The position numbers and the translations under genes were made by a program. This document shows, one piece after another, positions 1-13,320 of a stretch of 64,000 nt of DNA. The first letter of the stretch is position 1; the number at the start of each line of letters is the position of its first letter. The stretch spans positions 1,489,103-1,553,102 of the forward strand of contig OZ026607.1 of the NCBI GenBank assembly GCA_964020085.1, in the 5' to 3' direction. The DNA comes from Micromussa lordhowensis (Eukaryota > Cnidaria > Anthozoa > Scleractinia > Lobophylliidae). Under the pieces are notes generated by a model, which had not been told where the DNA came from, did no database searches, and was given only the letters and a program-made list of their open reading frames with translations.

Positions 1-704
1 GACTGAGCAAGGGCACCAAACATTGTGAACACAACTTACCGCCAGTTGGATAAGCTCAGAACAGATTATCGAGAAAGACAGGAGATTCGTAGAAAATAAA
101 CCTTATTTAACCGTTTACTATAGAAAATTCTTATTAATTTAACTTTAGAGCAGGACTTGAGTTAACAAGTCTAGTTGCCAAACCAGGATTTTGCCAAGTT
201 GGCTGCACCCCATGGGTTTCAAGCTGTCCTTGGTATCATTTTTAAGCATAAAGCTTGCTGATTAAATATCTGCTGTTAACACATAGAAAAAGTGTGAAAA
301 GACCTTGGTAACATGGCCTAAACAACCCATACTCCTTTGCACCAAATTTCATCACACTGCATTTTTGGAGTTTAATTTTTTTTTTTTTTTTTGGGGGGGG
401 GGGGATTTATACTTCTTCTAACACTAATTATTTCTGCATCAAGAATTTAACATTAAAAAGCAGTAAAATTGCTCTATTTTCCAATTTCGGGAAATTTTAT
501 TGTTATTATGCTGATCATTTTTGTTTATATTGTTGTTACGTCCACACTACGTCGGAGAAATTTGAATGACTTTAATTTAATTAATTGTATCTGCTTAATT
601 TTTTTAGTCGTATGGTTGTTATAGGCAGCTAATACCATATTTGAAAGTTTCAGATCTGTGTATTTTTCTTCATTTTTTCCTCCTGTACTTCTGGTATAAA
701 TCAA

Positions 705-738
705 TGTTGTTGTTGTTGCTGTTGTTGTTGTTGTTGTT
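705..738 (+). repeat. GTT trinucleotide microsatellite
   Basis: A run of about eleven GTT units with one GCT interruption. Confidence 0.9.
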
Positions 739-1439
739 TAGTAGTGTAGACTGGGTCTGAATTACCCAAACACGAAGGCCGGGCTGGGTGATAATAGATT
801 CGAGGTCTTGAGAGCAAGATCCTGGTGTAGAGGGCTGATACTCTCAGTCTCGATATGATCCTGAGCGGGTTAATACGAGATTTATTCCTCCGCTTCAGAG
901 TTATGGAACCGCGCGGAACTTAATTGAAAAAAAACCCAACGTACAATATAAGCATGTATAAATACATGCACACTATCGTTTCGAATAGTTTAGTTTAAAA
1001 CAAAAATTATAAGAAACCTTAAAAATATCGGATCGGCAATAAACGGCAAAAAAACATTCCGATTCGCTGAATTGAGTAATGTTTAGTTATTAGCCCTCTC
1101 AAAAAAAACAGGACATTTTGTCTACAACAAACGTAAAACCAATATTTTATCGTTTGGGCGATTTCATGATTTTGGACAAATGTCTCTGACTGTTCGGTGG
1201 ATCGAAGGAGATACATGTATCTTAGTTCTGGTCCTGAAAATCTGACATGCCAGTGGAATAACACTATTGAAAAATAGAAACGCAGGAAAGTAAATTATTT
1301 TTGCAATAAATTAGGCGTTTTCCATTCAACCAAACCCTACTGAACTTTCGAAATGGAGACAAATTTAATGGTTCGGAAATTTCCTGGGAAAGATTCTAGA
1401 AAATCCAAAAACTGTATCATTTTATCATGTAGTCTTAAT

Positions 1440-1506
1440 TTTACGCATGGCCCCACCATGGCTGATAGGGCTACCCTGCCTAAATAAAGATGACTTGACT
1501 TGACTG
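1440..1506 (+). mobile_element. LINE 3' tail fragment
   Basis: The text CTACCCTGCCTAAATAAAGA is followed by a short GACTT repeat. An A-rich TAAATAAA segment ending in a simple repeat is how many non-LTR retrotransposons of the CR1/L2 type end. Only the tail is present, with no coding part. Call by resemblance. Confidence 0.4.
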
Positions 1507-1762
1507 GTTCAATTTCCAAAATACGAGCCAGTAAACCAAACATTTCGGTACAGTACCGGGAAGGCGATCCAAAGGAACCGAAATTCCCGATAAGAAATTT
1601 TCCAGGAGATTAAAAATTACAATAGGTTAAAGAGAAATTACTAGAGTTATGAAAAATTGACGCGGAATCAGTACCTTAAAAAGTTAAAAATTTTAAATTT
1701 AAACATTTCTGAGGTGCCTTCTTTACATCAATGTTAAGTAAGCATGTGGATAAGCTCGTTCC

Positions 1763-1815
1763 CAGGGCTTCTCCTTTAGAGACTAAGGGAAAAACCCTGG
1801 GAACGATTCTCGGTA
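1763..1815. repeat. Short inverted-repeat element, GGGAACGAG family
   Basis: Imperfect hairpin whose arms read CTCGTTCCCAGGGCTTCTCC and, after a short loop, AACCCTGGGAACGATT. It is one of several copies of this family in the window (see 35043, 35629, 41884, 47655, 56512 and 60418). Confidence 0.55.
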
Positions 1816-2027
1816 CCATGTCGGAAAGAAATCTATTAGTAAAAGACCTGTCGCTGAAAACTAAATTTTTACGTGGATTTTTGTGACACTGATCTATGTT
1901 TTAGAAGGAAAATTTGTAACAGGTTTAAATGTAACGTATAATTGTGGAAAAGAAATTAAAAAACTGGCATTATTACTAGATGCCGTTTGCTCAGATAACG
2001 TTTGTTTCCAACAGAGGCTAAATTATA

Positions 2028-2061
<34 letters not shown>

Positions 2062-2193
2062 GAGAGTTTTCATTGGCTTAGCCATCATGGTATATGAGCC
2101 ATTATACCATGATCTACAAAAATGGGGAGCGTATGCGTGATTTTTTTGGGCCTTTTTGTTTTTATTGTAGTCTAGTTTTCTATATTTTAATAA

Positions 2194-2195
2194 AA

Positions 2196-2232
<37 letters not shown>

Positions 2233-2233
2233 T

Positions 2234-2307
<74 letters not shown>

Positions 2308-2309
2308 TT
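2194..2309. repeat. Fold-back element, about 116 bp
   Basis: Near-perfect palindrome: AACAATTATTCCA at the left is the reverse complement of TGGAATAATTGTT at the right, and TTGGATATGAGATGAT pairs with ATCATCTCATATCCAA. The GC-rich loop is around GGCGCTACGCGCC. It resembles a non-autonomous hairpin MITE. Confidence 0.75.
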
Positions 2310-5300
2310 AAATATACCTACATATACATATATATATTTACCTGTTATTTTACCGACGCCCCAATACATGTTTTGACTGCCATTACTTTTAAGACCTTTT
2401 TAACTGTCTTGTTACAATGCATGTGCAATATCTAAAACAAGAAGTTCCATTTCGATTTGTTTTTTCGACACGGACAATAGCTAAAATAACTTCTGATTGG
2501 AAATTATTAGAGAGACTGACAATGAGTTATCGACTGGGTAGTCTGTCAAGGAAAGTCTGGCAATGAACTATATTTTAGGTGGAAAGCTAATGAAAGTCTA
2601 AGGATGGTATATCTACAACGTAGTTTGACAAGAAAAAATCTTATAAGTTGATTGATTATTATCTGTGGGAAAATCAAGTACTGTCGAACTTAAAAAAAAG
2701 GAAAAGCAATATCATGTTTACAACTATATCACATCATTGATCAACAGCACAGGAAATTTAATTTCATCTCAGAATATCACCGCCACATGATATTAAATTT
2801 TTGTCCAATTTTATGTATTCACGACTTGCCTTTTTATTTGACGGAAGCAAAATATGAATTCTAAACAGTACTTAAAAGAAACCATGCCAATAACAGACGA
2901 AGAGACTTTTGTTTCGCCAACTCTGTAGTGTATTCTGCTAAATGCGTTTTCGAGATTCCCATTGTGTTCGTTTTTAATTATAATCCTGTTATATGCTTTT
3001 TGGTTTCCAAGCTATAAATGTATTTTTTAACTAAGATTGGATATTGATTTGGTGTTGATTCCGCAGATTATTAGTCTTGTCAAATTTTGACAGCAGCGTC
3101 GAAACCCTCAAAGATATATGGTAAGTTATTTTCGGTATTTTACGATTTATCAGACCCCTCGATATTATTTATCATTTAAATATTCAATACTTCAATCGCT
3201 CAGCACTGACAGGTAGCGAAGTTCGTTTAAAAATTTCACGGAACTGCCAGATTTAAAAATAGATCATTTGTTGCGTCTATCGTAACCGAGATGTTTCCAC
3301 GTTTTCTTTAAAGAAACGTTCTGCTGGTTTAAAAGCCTATTTTATAATTATCGAGAAAGCTGTTAACTAACGGAAAATCCCCCGAGTTATTACTACCTAT
3401 TACTAGTCTCGCATTGAAATTGTCCTTGTCAAAACATACTTCACGGAAGATGGTTTCAGTTTGCGCGGTAGAGCAGTAGATGTTCTAGAAATAAATTGTT
3501 CATTTTCTTGCAAAATAAAACCGAGTGTGTATTTTGAGTTAAAACACCCTCTGTTTTAACTGCGACATGAAAAAACTAAGAGAGTCTTCCGTTCTCTCCT
3601 TTGTTCAATTTAAGTATGCGTCGCGCATTGTAATCTTAGGAGAACAAAATTACAGCAAGTGCTGCATTTGAATTGCCCAAAAAGTTGAACAAATGCTATG
3701 TCAAAAATCGACTAAGCGCGCTGCTGTGTTCATGGCACGATACTTAACTTAAAAATCGTCGTTAATTAATTCTACAAAGCACATATTTGGGTATGACGCT
3801 TTTCCGTGCGCTCAAGTTAACTGTTAATTACTTTACTCGCACAACCAAAGCGAATTTGAGCTCTTAAAAAGAGTGCAATGTTGTCATAAAAAATATATCA
3901 ATCAAAGTGTACTGCGTTACTACTCAGTTAGAAAGCTAGACAAGCAAACAAACATCGCAAGTAAGTAGAAATATTCTTAAATTTGTTGAACAATGCTTAA
4001 ATAATGTATATTGGAAAACCTGTTCTATTTCTCTCAGTTTCACTTTCAATTTTAGCTTGAGTTTCGACATGTTTTACTCCTTAATGTAGACCAACTTAAA
4101 TTACTTAAAATACAATGCTTCGGCACTGGAGCACGGTCATATATTACGGTATTTTGAACGGTATTGATGGTGATTTTCCCTGGAAGTGGCCAGGAAGTCT
4201 TTCTTATTTATGTTTCTCACCTATTGTATTTCATTCCTTACGCCACGAAATTGAACTTTTTGATTTGGTCCCATCGACCGTAGATTGACAAGTTCTTTTT
4301 TTTATCCGTATAAGAAAATGAAATTTCAAAATCAGTTGAAGGTGTCTTGTCAAAAAACAAACACATGGAACTATTTTTATCAAGGGAGCTGACTTGAACC
4401 TGGGATCTGCGATCTACCTGATGATTTCTTTCGACTATACGTACATACATACATACGTCTATTTCACGTCCCCTTGGGGGTACCTTGGGGGCACAAAAAC
4501 GCCTGACCAAACGCATGCAATCGTTCTGAACCGAACACGACGCAATAGTGTTATACACAAAATGTTCTGCTTGTTCTCTTAAGTAAAAACGTTCTCTGGT
4601 TAAGGATTTTAGTCTAAAGCCCATAATGTAAGAGGGCGTAATGAATTATGTGTGCGAGACGAAAGTGTGAAAAATCGCAAAAAAAAGTTAAATAAGGGAC
4701 ATGAATGTACTTATTCAAACGACTAGAGTTATTGGGGCAACGGCTTAAAGTTGTCTGCTTCGTTAGTGTTTGCAGTGTACCATGATTCCAAAGTTTGTCA
4801 AACTCGAAAGTTTCCTTTGTTAATTACACCAGCATTATTAGTCTGTCCGCAGACTAAAGAAGTCCACAGACCCTCTATTTTTCGTCTCTCCCCAGGGCCA
4901 ACCCCTTGAGTTCGAGCTTTTTCAAACCCTCTGGGGTTCACACTTCTTCTTGCGATTTCGGCGAACTCAAGACAAAATAGAGGGTCCGTGCACATTAAAT
5001 ATCCAAATCAACAGAACGGTTATCAGACCATGCGTGGGCCGATCTATTAGAAATATTAGAATCGAAATATTAGAACCTTTTTTGGATGTTTTCTTCGTAG
5101 AAAAAGCTAGCTGTTGCTTATCTCGCACCTTATAACTGTTGCAAACCAAATTCTTAAAGAAGTGCAATAACATCATGCTTTACAGCTTGTGTACGATACT
5201 GGCTTGCTTGTAGTTCTATACGCTTACTGTAGTGTCACCCAAATACACAGGCTAAATTGAAGAAACACTGTGTTAGCTTTTAACGAGATCATCAGATTGA

Positions 5301-5443
5301 CGAGGTTTGTCAGTCAAATTTCAGATTATGATATTCTTAAAAAAGGATGTACGCAGTAACATGTATGATTTAATCAAATTTGTCCCAGCGTGGAAAAATG
5401 TTACTATCTCAATTGTTTCCTCGTGTCATTATCATTTCAGTTA

Positions 5444-5590
5444 TCGGACATTGTTATCGGACATTTTGTTATTGGACAGTTTGTTATCGGACAGTTCAAT
5501 AAGCCAATCACATTCAAAGTGGTAGTTCAAATCAACCAATCACATTCAAAGTTGCAGTTTAAATCAACCAATCTCAATTTCAGAGCGACA
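5444..5590 (+). repeat. Repeat with TTATCGGACA units, inverted partner at 17.65-17.87 kb
   Basis: Four short units of the type TTATCGGACA are followed by AGTTCAATAAGCCAATCACA and AAATCAACCAATCTCAATTT. The reverse complement of the same series occurs at 17650-17870, on the far side of the two globin genes. Confidence 0.7.
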
Positions 5591-5767
5591 TGAAACAATT
5601 TACGCCTCCTTTGTCAGTATTTTAATGCAAATTTCTCTTTCTTTCATAACTTGGTTATTCATCTTTTCTCGGAAGTTGTAATTTTATGATTAATCGTATC
5701 TATAACAAAATTCTCGATCGTGATTGGTTCTCCGCACGCCTATTTGTCGCGTAATTGGCGCGCGATC

Positions 5768-5840
5768 ACGTGGGTGTCCAATTACAGATGTCCGATTTGA
5801 ACTTTTTGTAATCGGACACCTGTAATTGGATACCCACGTG
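5768..5840. repeat. Hairpin element
   Basis: The arms ATCACGTGGGTGTCCAATTA and TAATTGGATACCCACGTGAT pair almost perfectly around a short loop holding another inverted AATCGGACA unit. Confidence 0.65.
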
Positions 5841-5984
5841 ATTTCCACGTCAATTATACGCGCTTTAATGGCTTCCTTAGCAAAGTCTTCTACAGTTTTC
5901 AAAACTTAGGAAAAGCGCTACAGACGTTTTCGCTCAAACGAATTGCTCAAAAGACATTTTTAATTTCGAAATTTGTTATAGATA

Positions 5985-6012
<28 letters not shown>

Positions 6013-6053
<41 letters not shown>

Positions 6054-6114
6054 TCTCGCGCTTCGCGCTCGTCCGATTTTGAAATCACTCGCTCGATTAC
6101 TCCCTGAATTGTAC
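6013..6114. repeat. Fold-back element, about 100 bp
   Basis: GTACAATTCAGGGAGTAATC at the left is the exact reverse complement of GATTACTCCCTGAATTGTAC at the right. The arms extend inward with mismatches to a GCGCTTCGCGC loop. Confidence 0.8.
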
Positions 6115-6170
6115 TCCACTTGGTCCAATTACTATTACTAATCGGTAATAGAACTTTGTGTCGTTCACAT

Positions 6171-6258
6171 CGGTCTGTAATCATACTCGTGATAAACATG
6201 TGGGACTCCCGCTGCGCGGTCGTCCGATTTTGTTATGACTCGTATGATTACAGACCGA
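6171..6258. repeat. Hairpin element, relative at 17.55 kb
   Basis: CGGTCTGTAATCATACTCG pairs with CGTATGATTACAGACCG at the right. A related hairpin with the same arms and the same interior GACTCCCGCTGCGCGGTCGT segment, inverted, occurs at 17550-17642. Confidence 0.75.
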
Positions 6259-6792
6259 ATTGGACTTCACTCAGTCCTATTACCATTACTAATAAGAATG
6301 ACTTTATTATCGTGTCAATTACATCTAGCAGTGGAGAATCTCGCTGTTAATAGGGGACACCTAACTAGAACTATCTAAAAGTAAAAACCATAAAATTCAA
6401 TGTAAAATCGAAATAGAAAATTGATGATAAATAGCATAATTCTGAAGGAAATTGCAAATAATATGCAGAAAAGTCTTATAGGAGAAATTAAAACTATGGC
6501 AGCCATTACATCCATCTAGGATGTTACCTAGATCCAGCCTCCGTACGTTTAGACATATATACGTTTAGACATATTTGCAGACGTACTTTTAACTTGTAAT
6601 ATAATTCAGTATTATCCCAACAAAAATAGCAAAATTAAATTTTAGCGATATTTACTCTGTGTAATAAAGCAATGTGCGTTTTGGGAATTTGACAGTTGCA
6701 AATGCCAGAATGAAGAACATAAAAGACGTGTGTATGAAAGAAGAGTTAGAAAATAATCAAAAGCAAATACGCATGCTGATTGGTTTAAAACC

Positions 6793-6980
6793 GTGTTTCT
6801 ATAACTCGATAGAAACACAGAACTAGCTGGCGCGAACAAAGAGAATTTATATTTTGATGATCGAAGTAAACAAGTTGTTTTTCTTTTTCTTCGTCGCGGT
6901 ATTTTCTAAAAGAAATAGAAAACATGTTCTCCGTGTTCCTATCGAGTTATAGAAACACTCGTGAAAGTTTGGGAGAACTC

Positions 6981-7011
<31 letters not shown>

Positions 7012-7012
7012 C

Positions 7013-7043
<31 letters not shown>

Positions 7044-7083
7044 CTTTCACTCGTGTTTAATTCTATAACTCTATAGAAACACG
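6793..7083. repeat. Composite fold-back element
   Basis: A short palindrome, GTGTTTCTATAACTCGATAG and its complement (6793-6818), is followed from about 6936 by a longer inverted pair in which TCGAGTTATAGAAACACTCG and GAAAGTTTGGGAGAAC are mirrored near 7030-7083. The centre is GC-rich (CGCCTGCGGCTCG). No coding content. Confidence 0.7.
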
Positions 7084-8566
7084 GTACGTGTTTTCTATTT
7101 CTTAATTAATGCTAACACTGAGGCCATTTCTGAGTTGTCTGTTGCCTCGGTGTCAAAACAAGTCTTCGTGCGCAATATAAAGACGGAACTCCGCCTACAG
7201 GCTTAGTTTCATGCAAATCAAACTCATTTTCACATGAAAGGTTTTGCACGAGATCTCGTTTGGAAACAGATGCAAAAGGTAACTAAAAAATGGCCTACTG
7301 CTACCTCTACTATTATTTTAACACGGTATAGAATGATACCAATTGATATTTCCTTGTATTTGGGCGTTTTTATGATAGACACAGTTCAACTACTCGGTTT
7401 AACCTTTATCCTTTATATGAAAGCAGCACAAACGGACTGTTTATAAGCATAACCAACATGTACAGGTGCATTGCGAGAGAGTTAAAAGCGCCTTTTGTAA
7501 GAACATTTTACCAACAAAAGGTTCTAATTATCCACATCTTGCGCTTATCTGTTGTTTTTGCCCAAAACCAGCATTTAATTTCATGGAGCGATAATTCTGA
7601 TCTATAACCTTTAATGAAGGCGCTTTAATTTCCGTGACAGTAATTTCTATCGTTTTGTCTCTAAATTCAGAATCGTGCCCTAACGTATAGGTAGTTTTTT
7701 TTGCTTGTCAATCTTTTTTATTTTTTGTCTTTTTCTCAAATTTCCTCAAATTTTCTTCGTACCTTGGTTCTTGAGATCTCTGACTAAATTATGTTCTGTT
7801 CTGTTTTGCTTTGATCTTTATTTTGTGCTTGATTTCGACACAGACTGAGTTTTCTTTGCACAACTTAAATCAAATTATCTTTATCAACAAATATTCTGGA
7901 CAACTTTGTCTTTCCAGTTGCGCTAATTGAAAAGTTTTCACTAAGCATGTCGGAGAGTTAATTTACTAATAACAGGTAACTAGGGAAATATGCAAATCTC
8001 TATAATCATGAATGATTGTGAATAAATAATGAATTTAGCTTAGCCTGCAATACAGGCGTATTATGGCGAGCGAGCGCATGTATTTTGATAAGGCGAGTGC
8101 CATCTCACAAGAGACGAACAAGAGTCCTAGGGAGTAGGGCTGAGGCTAAAAGATTAGTAGCGGGGGATGGAGAGGCGAAGGAAAAATGAGACAAAATGGT
8201 GGCAAATCTACTCGATAACGAGCTAATACCGTTAACACACGGAAAACGCCTGCACTGTAGTCTAAATTTAGCTTTCATTTTTGAACGGCGCTACCCGACA
8301 TGATGAATAAATGTAGATGACTTTTTCGTGAGTAAAGGTAGCTTTTGATGAGAAGAAACCGACACAAGCTAAAGAATGTTTCTCTAAGATGGAACAGAAG
8401 TACATCAGATTGGTAACAACTGACAAATAAGGGGTAAATATTGGGCTGGATTGAATTTGGATCACCTAATCAAAATTTGTCAAGGCGCTTTCATTCATTT
8501 GTTTGACATTTTGAAATTCTTTTCATAAATATTTTCAGGAATTGAATGACAAATGTGCGTTCTACA

Positions 8567-10653
8567 ATGGGATGTTCTGCCTCATTTCATCATCATCGTG
8601 ATTCTTCAAGAAGCTCACCAGCGTTAACATCGAAAACTAATTCTATCCCACTATCTTCCGAAACCAAGAACACTTTAAAAGAATCTTGGAAACTTGTTGA
8701 ACTAGTTAAAAACGAAGCAGGAAAATTGATGTTTGTAAGGTAAGCATTAGCGACTAAGTTTGAAATGATTAACTCTCGAAACTTATTTCCGTGCATTTCT
8801 TTTAATTTTGATACCTGAGAATCTTCTTAATGTGGTTTGTATACTTTTCTGCACCAATTGGAAGGTGTTTTTCTAGGAGGAAAAAAGAACACATCTATTT
8901 TAGATTAGTCTCTTATTTTAACTGTTATAAATTTTCAGACTTTTTTCTGCATAATTTTTCATCCCGCGCTTTTACATTTTAGTTTTTAGAGCTTTAGACG
9001 GAAAGCTGAACAGAGAACGTTTTCATTCCAGACGAGAATCTTTTAATCACGTTTCCGCCAAAATATAGTAGAAGTAAAACCCACTACAAAGAAACTACAA
9101 TTAGAAATTTTCTTTTTCAGGATTTTTCTAAAGCTGAAAATAGACGCTTAACTGCTTGTCTTCAGAAAATAAAAGTCAATATTGCTCATCCTGAGCCATA
9201 TCGTGACAGTAAAAAATACAAAAATAAAATGGAAAATACACTGCAGACACATCGGAAATATAACACGAATGCAAAACACGATCATTCTTACGATCCTTCT
9301 CTAAAGAGCGAAAAAGAGAAAATAATTTTTGAATGAGAGGTCAACGATAGAGAAATGAAAATCTCGATTGTCTTAGAGTTAAACGACTTTCGAACGACCC
9401 GGCCCAATTATCTTGTAGCAGTTCTCTGTGAAAACATTCCGGACTTCCTCTTCTCCTTTTCCCCTGTTGCTGCAAAAACTTCCATTACGTCCAGATCGGT
9501 TTTAATATGTTTCTCATCTGAAAAAATACATTGATTAATCCACAGGCTTTTCGAGACTCACCCAAATATCCAAGACACCTTTCCAACATTCAAGGGCGTC
9601 AGTTTAGACGAACTGATGAACTCTCGTTCACTGTATCTTCACGCCAAGCGAGTCATGGCTGCGGTGGAAAACACCATCTCTGCATTGGATGATGCTGAGG
9701 TGTTGGTAGAGAGTCTCACGAACTTGGGACGAAGACATCTGCCTTGGTCGGTCAGAGAGGAACATTTTAAGGTAAAATGTCACATTGATATTTCGTAACG
9801 TGCCAACTAAAACGTTTGGAATAAAACGTTTGGCCAAACCCGAGCGTTAGCGTTAGCCCCACAAATAATCAACAAAAGATCGGAGAATTTTATTTATTTT
9901 TAACTATTGACTTCATTCGTTTTTATCAAAATTATTATTATCATTTTTTATTAATTGTAGCTAGTTTTATTAATTGTAATTAATTGTATATTATTAGTAC
10001 ACGACCCCACAAGCTTGTTAGCTTTGATATTTTATCGTGTATAAATAAAGGTTGTATGTATGTATGTATGTATGTATGTATGTATGTGACACATTTATTA
10101 CTTTGGTAATTTACATTCGGCTCTAAGTATTTATATAATCCTGAAATATCGAGTTGAACGCAAAAATCCCTCATTATTACCAAGATACCATCTATAACCT
10201 GCTATATAAGCAGTACGAAAGTTAAACTGTTTCCAACGACTTCCTCAAAATTTCCCGGCGCCATTTTTCGAAGATCTTCGAAGAAAGTCCGAAAGTCAGA
10301 CAAAAGTTCACGAAACTTTTCCCAAAACATTAACAAGATTGACATAATTACAAACATTTAAGATAATTATGATGATTATGTTAATTAATTATGATAATTT
10401 TTGATAATTTTTTTAAACTTAAGTTCAATTTTAATAATTTATCATGTATAATTAATTGTGATTTTCTCCGTGATTTAGGAATATTTCAGAAAGTTTCTTT
10501 TTCGTTTCTCAGGTTTTTGGTGAAATTCTTTTGTGGACATTACAGGATATGCTTAAAACTCAGTGCACAAGTCAAGTCGCAGAAGCCTGGAAAGAACTGT
10601 TTAATTTTATAACCAAAACAATGCTACGTGGGATTGAAGACGCAACGGTTTAA
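8567..10653 (+). CDS. Globin X-like acylated globin, copy 1 (3 exons)
   Basis: Exons 8567-8739, 9546-9771 and 10513-10653 join in phase into 179 residues. Heme-binding residues are visible: Phe70 at position CD1 in TFPTF, distal His90 in LYLHAKRVM, and proximal His122 in LGRRHLPW. Introns split an Arg codon before LFETHP and fall after EEHFK, matching the classical globin sites B12.2 and G7.0. The protein begins MGCS, the N-terminus that receives myristate and palmitate in globin X, so a plasma-membrane heme protein is likely; redox sensing or lipid protection are the roles usually proposed for that family. I chose the ATG at 8567 because of this motif. An in-frame ATG at 8546 would bury it. 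A splice acceptor TTTTCAG just upstream suggests an intron in the leader. Intron 2 carries a LINE tail. A second, inverted copy lies at 13989-14972. Confidence 0.9.
9940..10088 (+). mobile_element. LINE-type 3' tail with TGTA microsatellite
   Basis: Inside globin intron 2. ACGACCCCACAAGCTTGTTA leads to GTATAAATAAAGGTTGTATG and then about nine TGTA units. The A-rich end plus tandem tail suggests the 3' end of a non-LTR retrotransposon. No coding part remains. The left limit is uncertain. Confidence 0.45.
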
Positions 10654-10837
10654 CGATTGTTACATTGATATGAGTATTTTCTCATTTTACACTGTTTCTC
10701 TTCACTCACAAAATCAAATGAAAGAGACTTCGTCGGCAATAGACAGACTCGGCTAACGTGTTTCAGCATCCTTGTTGCCACCAAATCCAAATCATGTAAA
10801 GACTCATTTGGGAGGTAACATTCAGTTCGCCAGGGAG

Positions 10838-11071
10838 CTCGCTTTTTTCATGCTGCTTCCCCCACAGTGTGGAACAGCCGTCCAGCAAATATTAGGGATA
10901 TAGCATCGTTCATCATTTTTAAGGAGAAACTTAAGACATACCTCTTTAATTTAGCTTACAACAAGTAATTCGTAGCAACGACATTCGGGGCTGGTCAGTT
11001 GTGTATTATATTTACTCATGTAAAGCGCTTTTGATCATTTTCATGTTAAAAGGCGCTATATTAAGTACATA

Positions 11072-11107
<36 letters not shown>
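10838..11107 (+). mobile_element. LINE 3' end fragment (CR1/L2-like)
   Basis: The frame ending at the stop near 10968 reads FFHAASPTVWNS, then NIRDIASF and FKEKLKTYLF. This is the usual carboxyl end of CR1/L2-type reverse transcriptase ORFs (compare LWNNLP..LR in the LINE at 31.8 kb). A 3' UTR follows with GCGCTTTTGATCATTTTCAT and GGCGCTATATTAAGTA, ending in an ATT microsatellite at 11074-11107. It is heavily 5'-truncated. Confidence 0.7.
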
Positions 11108-11110
<3 letters not shown>

Positions 11111-11139
11111 AATTGTTCTGTTTGTAAAAAAGCGCTTTT

Positions 11140-11232
11140 GACCCCCTATATTTATCTCTATCTATTTGAATAATTCATCTGTATATGATGTAAGTCTATG
11201 GGGTAAATAAAATTGTTGTTGTTGTTGTTGTA
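11140..11232 (+). mobile_element. LINE-like tail ending in TTG repeats
   Basis: CCTATATTTATCTCTATCTA, then TATGGGGTAAATAAAATTG running into TTG units. It has the same architecture as the other LINE tails in the window but a different terminal repeat. Confidence 0.4.
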
Positions 11233-12292
11233 CATACTCCCATTCAATCAGTTGCGCGTGGCAAATTGCCCATTTGTAACCTCCCAAGTGAATCGTCACG
11301 TGGTCTGAATTGGGTGGCAACGAGGATGTAAACACGTTCATGGCCGAATCTGTCTGTGATAGCGTCCAACTACAAGAACGTGAAGCCCCTGTCCCAGTTG
11401 TTTCAATTACCAAAACCCACCTCCGAGTTAATATTCTTATGAAGACCAAGACAAGCGAATTCATTTATCCCCGCAATTAGGAGATACAAGTATACTTAAC
11501 TTCTTCAAACGAGCATAGAACTGTTCCTCTCCACACGAGTCGGGCGACTATCTACTACGCCTTTCCACAAACAAGGACGCGTGGATACGAGAATGGCATT
11601 GAGTATTCGCAAATTACTTGATGTGACGTCAAAGATCAAAACACGTACGGTGATAGCTTTCGTGTAGGAATTTTCTAAACCCAGCTCAACAACAACAGCA
11701 CTCCTTTATTTAAACTATTTAAACACAATTTTGTTCAAAGCAACAGGTGCTTGTGGGGTCGCGTATCTAGCTAAACATTGGAAATCTCGGGCTCATAATC
11801 TAATTGTTAAGTACTGTTTACGGGTGGACCAAAGAGCTAAACGGGAATAAAATATGGGTTTACAGACGTAAACGTATGGTTTGGAAGTAATGAGAGCGAG
11901 ACCACAAGTCCATTTGAAAATGATGGTGGCTTGCAAGATTTACCGTTTCTTTGTATGTACGTGTTCATACAACTGACTTCTCAATCAATGTTTTGATAAA
12001 CGCTGATCATGTACGCTATATATAGAGGTAAGAAATGTTCAGAAAGTTTATTGTAAGTTAAAGCGGAGTTACTTTGCACAAGCACAATTAGTACCTATAG
12101 AAGTGAAACAACACGAAATTTAACTTTTAAAGTCAATGGACTTCTCTGCCAGTTCCTGGGAATAGATGTGACGGTAAGTACCTACGAAAGCAACAGCCTT
12201 TTTGACAAGTATCCCTGTTTACTCCCCTGTAGTATTGGGCTTCCTGTTTTAAGATTGTCACTCATCCCTAGTTATGTCCAGTCGTGTTTATT

Positions 12293-12612
12293 AGCAAACC
12301 ACGACGAGGAGAACGTCACCAAACAAAAGGTTTAATGAGCAAAACAATAGCTGTGCACGTGCGTTATAAATCTTTGTACATTTCTTTGCCGTCCTCTGCA
12401 AAAAACAACGTGAAATGACCAAGTTCTCCGTCGTCTACGGAATGTGTACGATGACGGCTAATTTTTCGTATTTCCATTTCGAATTGAATGCGGTCGTTGC
12501 ATACTTAGCTTATGCACGTTTTTAGAGCCATTGGCGTACCGAACAGATCTAGACAATCGCGACTTTCGCTTGTAAATATAACTTCATCTTTTACTATTAT
12601 AGCTCCCTATTG
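12293..12612 (-). mobile_element. MITE of the GGGAGCTTAAG family, inverted copy
   Basis: It shares long blocks with the element at 13411-13782, for example AATAGCTGTGCACGTGCGTT, TTTGTACATTTCTTTGCCGT and TTAGCCGTCGT-like segments, in the opposite orientation. Its ends are worn. A third relative lies at 49563-49800. Confidence 0.65.
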
Positions 12613-13320
12613 TCGTTATGGAAACGGCAACGAAGAGAGGAAGCCCGCGACCAAGAAGCATTCAAGATTTTGCGTGCAAAAATTATTAAATAAATTAATA
12701 ATGTGCTATTTCTAAGGGATTTCCTGATTTTTTGCGATATGGCCTTCTCGAACTCTAAAAACACAGAATACCGGGCATCCAACTTTTTTGCTCTCTGCAC
12801 ATGGCAGTTTTATATTCCTGTACTGATTCTAGACCCTCAGGAAGGTAGCGTTCTTTCATATATAGGATATAGTTGTATGTAATGCTGTGAAGGGTAGGGT
12901 TTTCGCAGCAATTTACTCTGGGATAGGTATAGAAATCAAGAGCTATTGGTCTAGAATGGGGTATCATTTATGGGAAACGGATCAGTGGTATAAAGATTAG
13001 AGTTTTCGGTTAAATGTTAGTCTGGGATAGGGTAGGAATTTTTGGTGCTTAGTCCAGAATACCTAGGGTGGCAAGTATGGGCATATGGGCATGCAACTGA
13101 AAATGGTCTAGTACAGGCCAAGACTTATCTTCATTCACAGTGGCACACTCCCGCCCACACAAGCACATCTCAATCCGAGCCTCAAGCACCATAGATTGGG
13201 GCAATGCATCTTCAGACAGCCTCTCAAACAATAGGACATTCAAAAGTTAGGATTTTGGTCGGAACAAAATGAAATGCCTTAAATAAGTTATATCTATCGT
13301 TACATATATCTTATTAACCA

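Larger units (their letters stand above)
1..8530. other. Intergenic region with repeats, no supported gene
   Basis: No reading frame here looks like a conserved protein or joins to a neighbour through plausible splice sites. It holds homopolymer and GTT tracts (near 370-404 and 705-738), a LINE-like tail near 1440-1505, hairpin elements at 2194-2309, 5768-5840, 6013-6114, 6171-6258 and 6793-7083, and a few GTAAGT donors (for example after 3120 and 3959) that could belong to untranslated leader exons of the globin gene downstream. Those leader exons are a guess. Confidence 0.5.

Noticed and set aside
4238..4624. A 128-codon minus-strand frame
   Set aside because: It has no recognisable domain and no splice partners, and overlaps a frame on the other strand. 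Composition is that of random AT-rich sequence.
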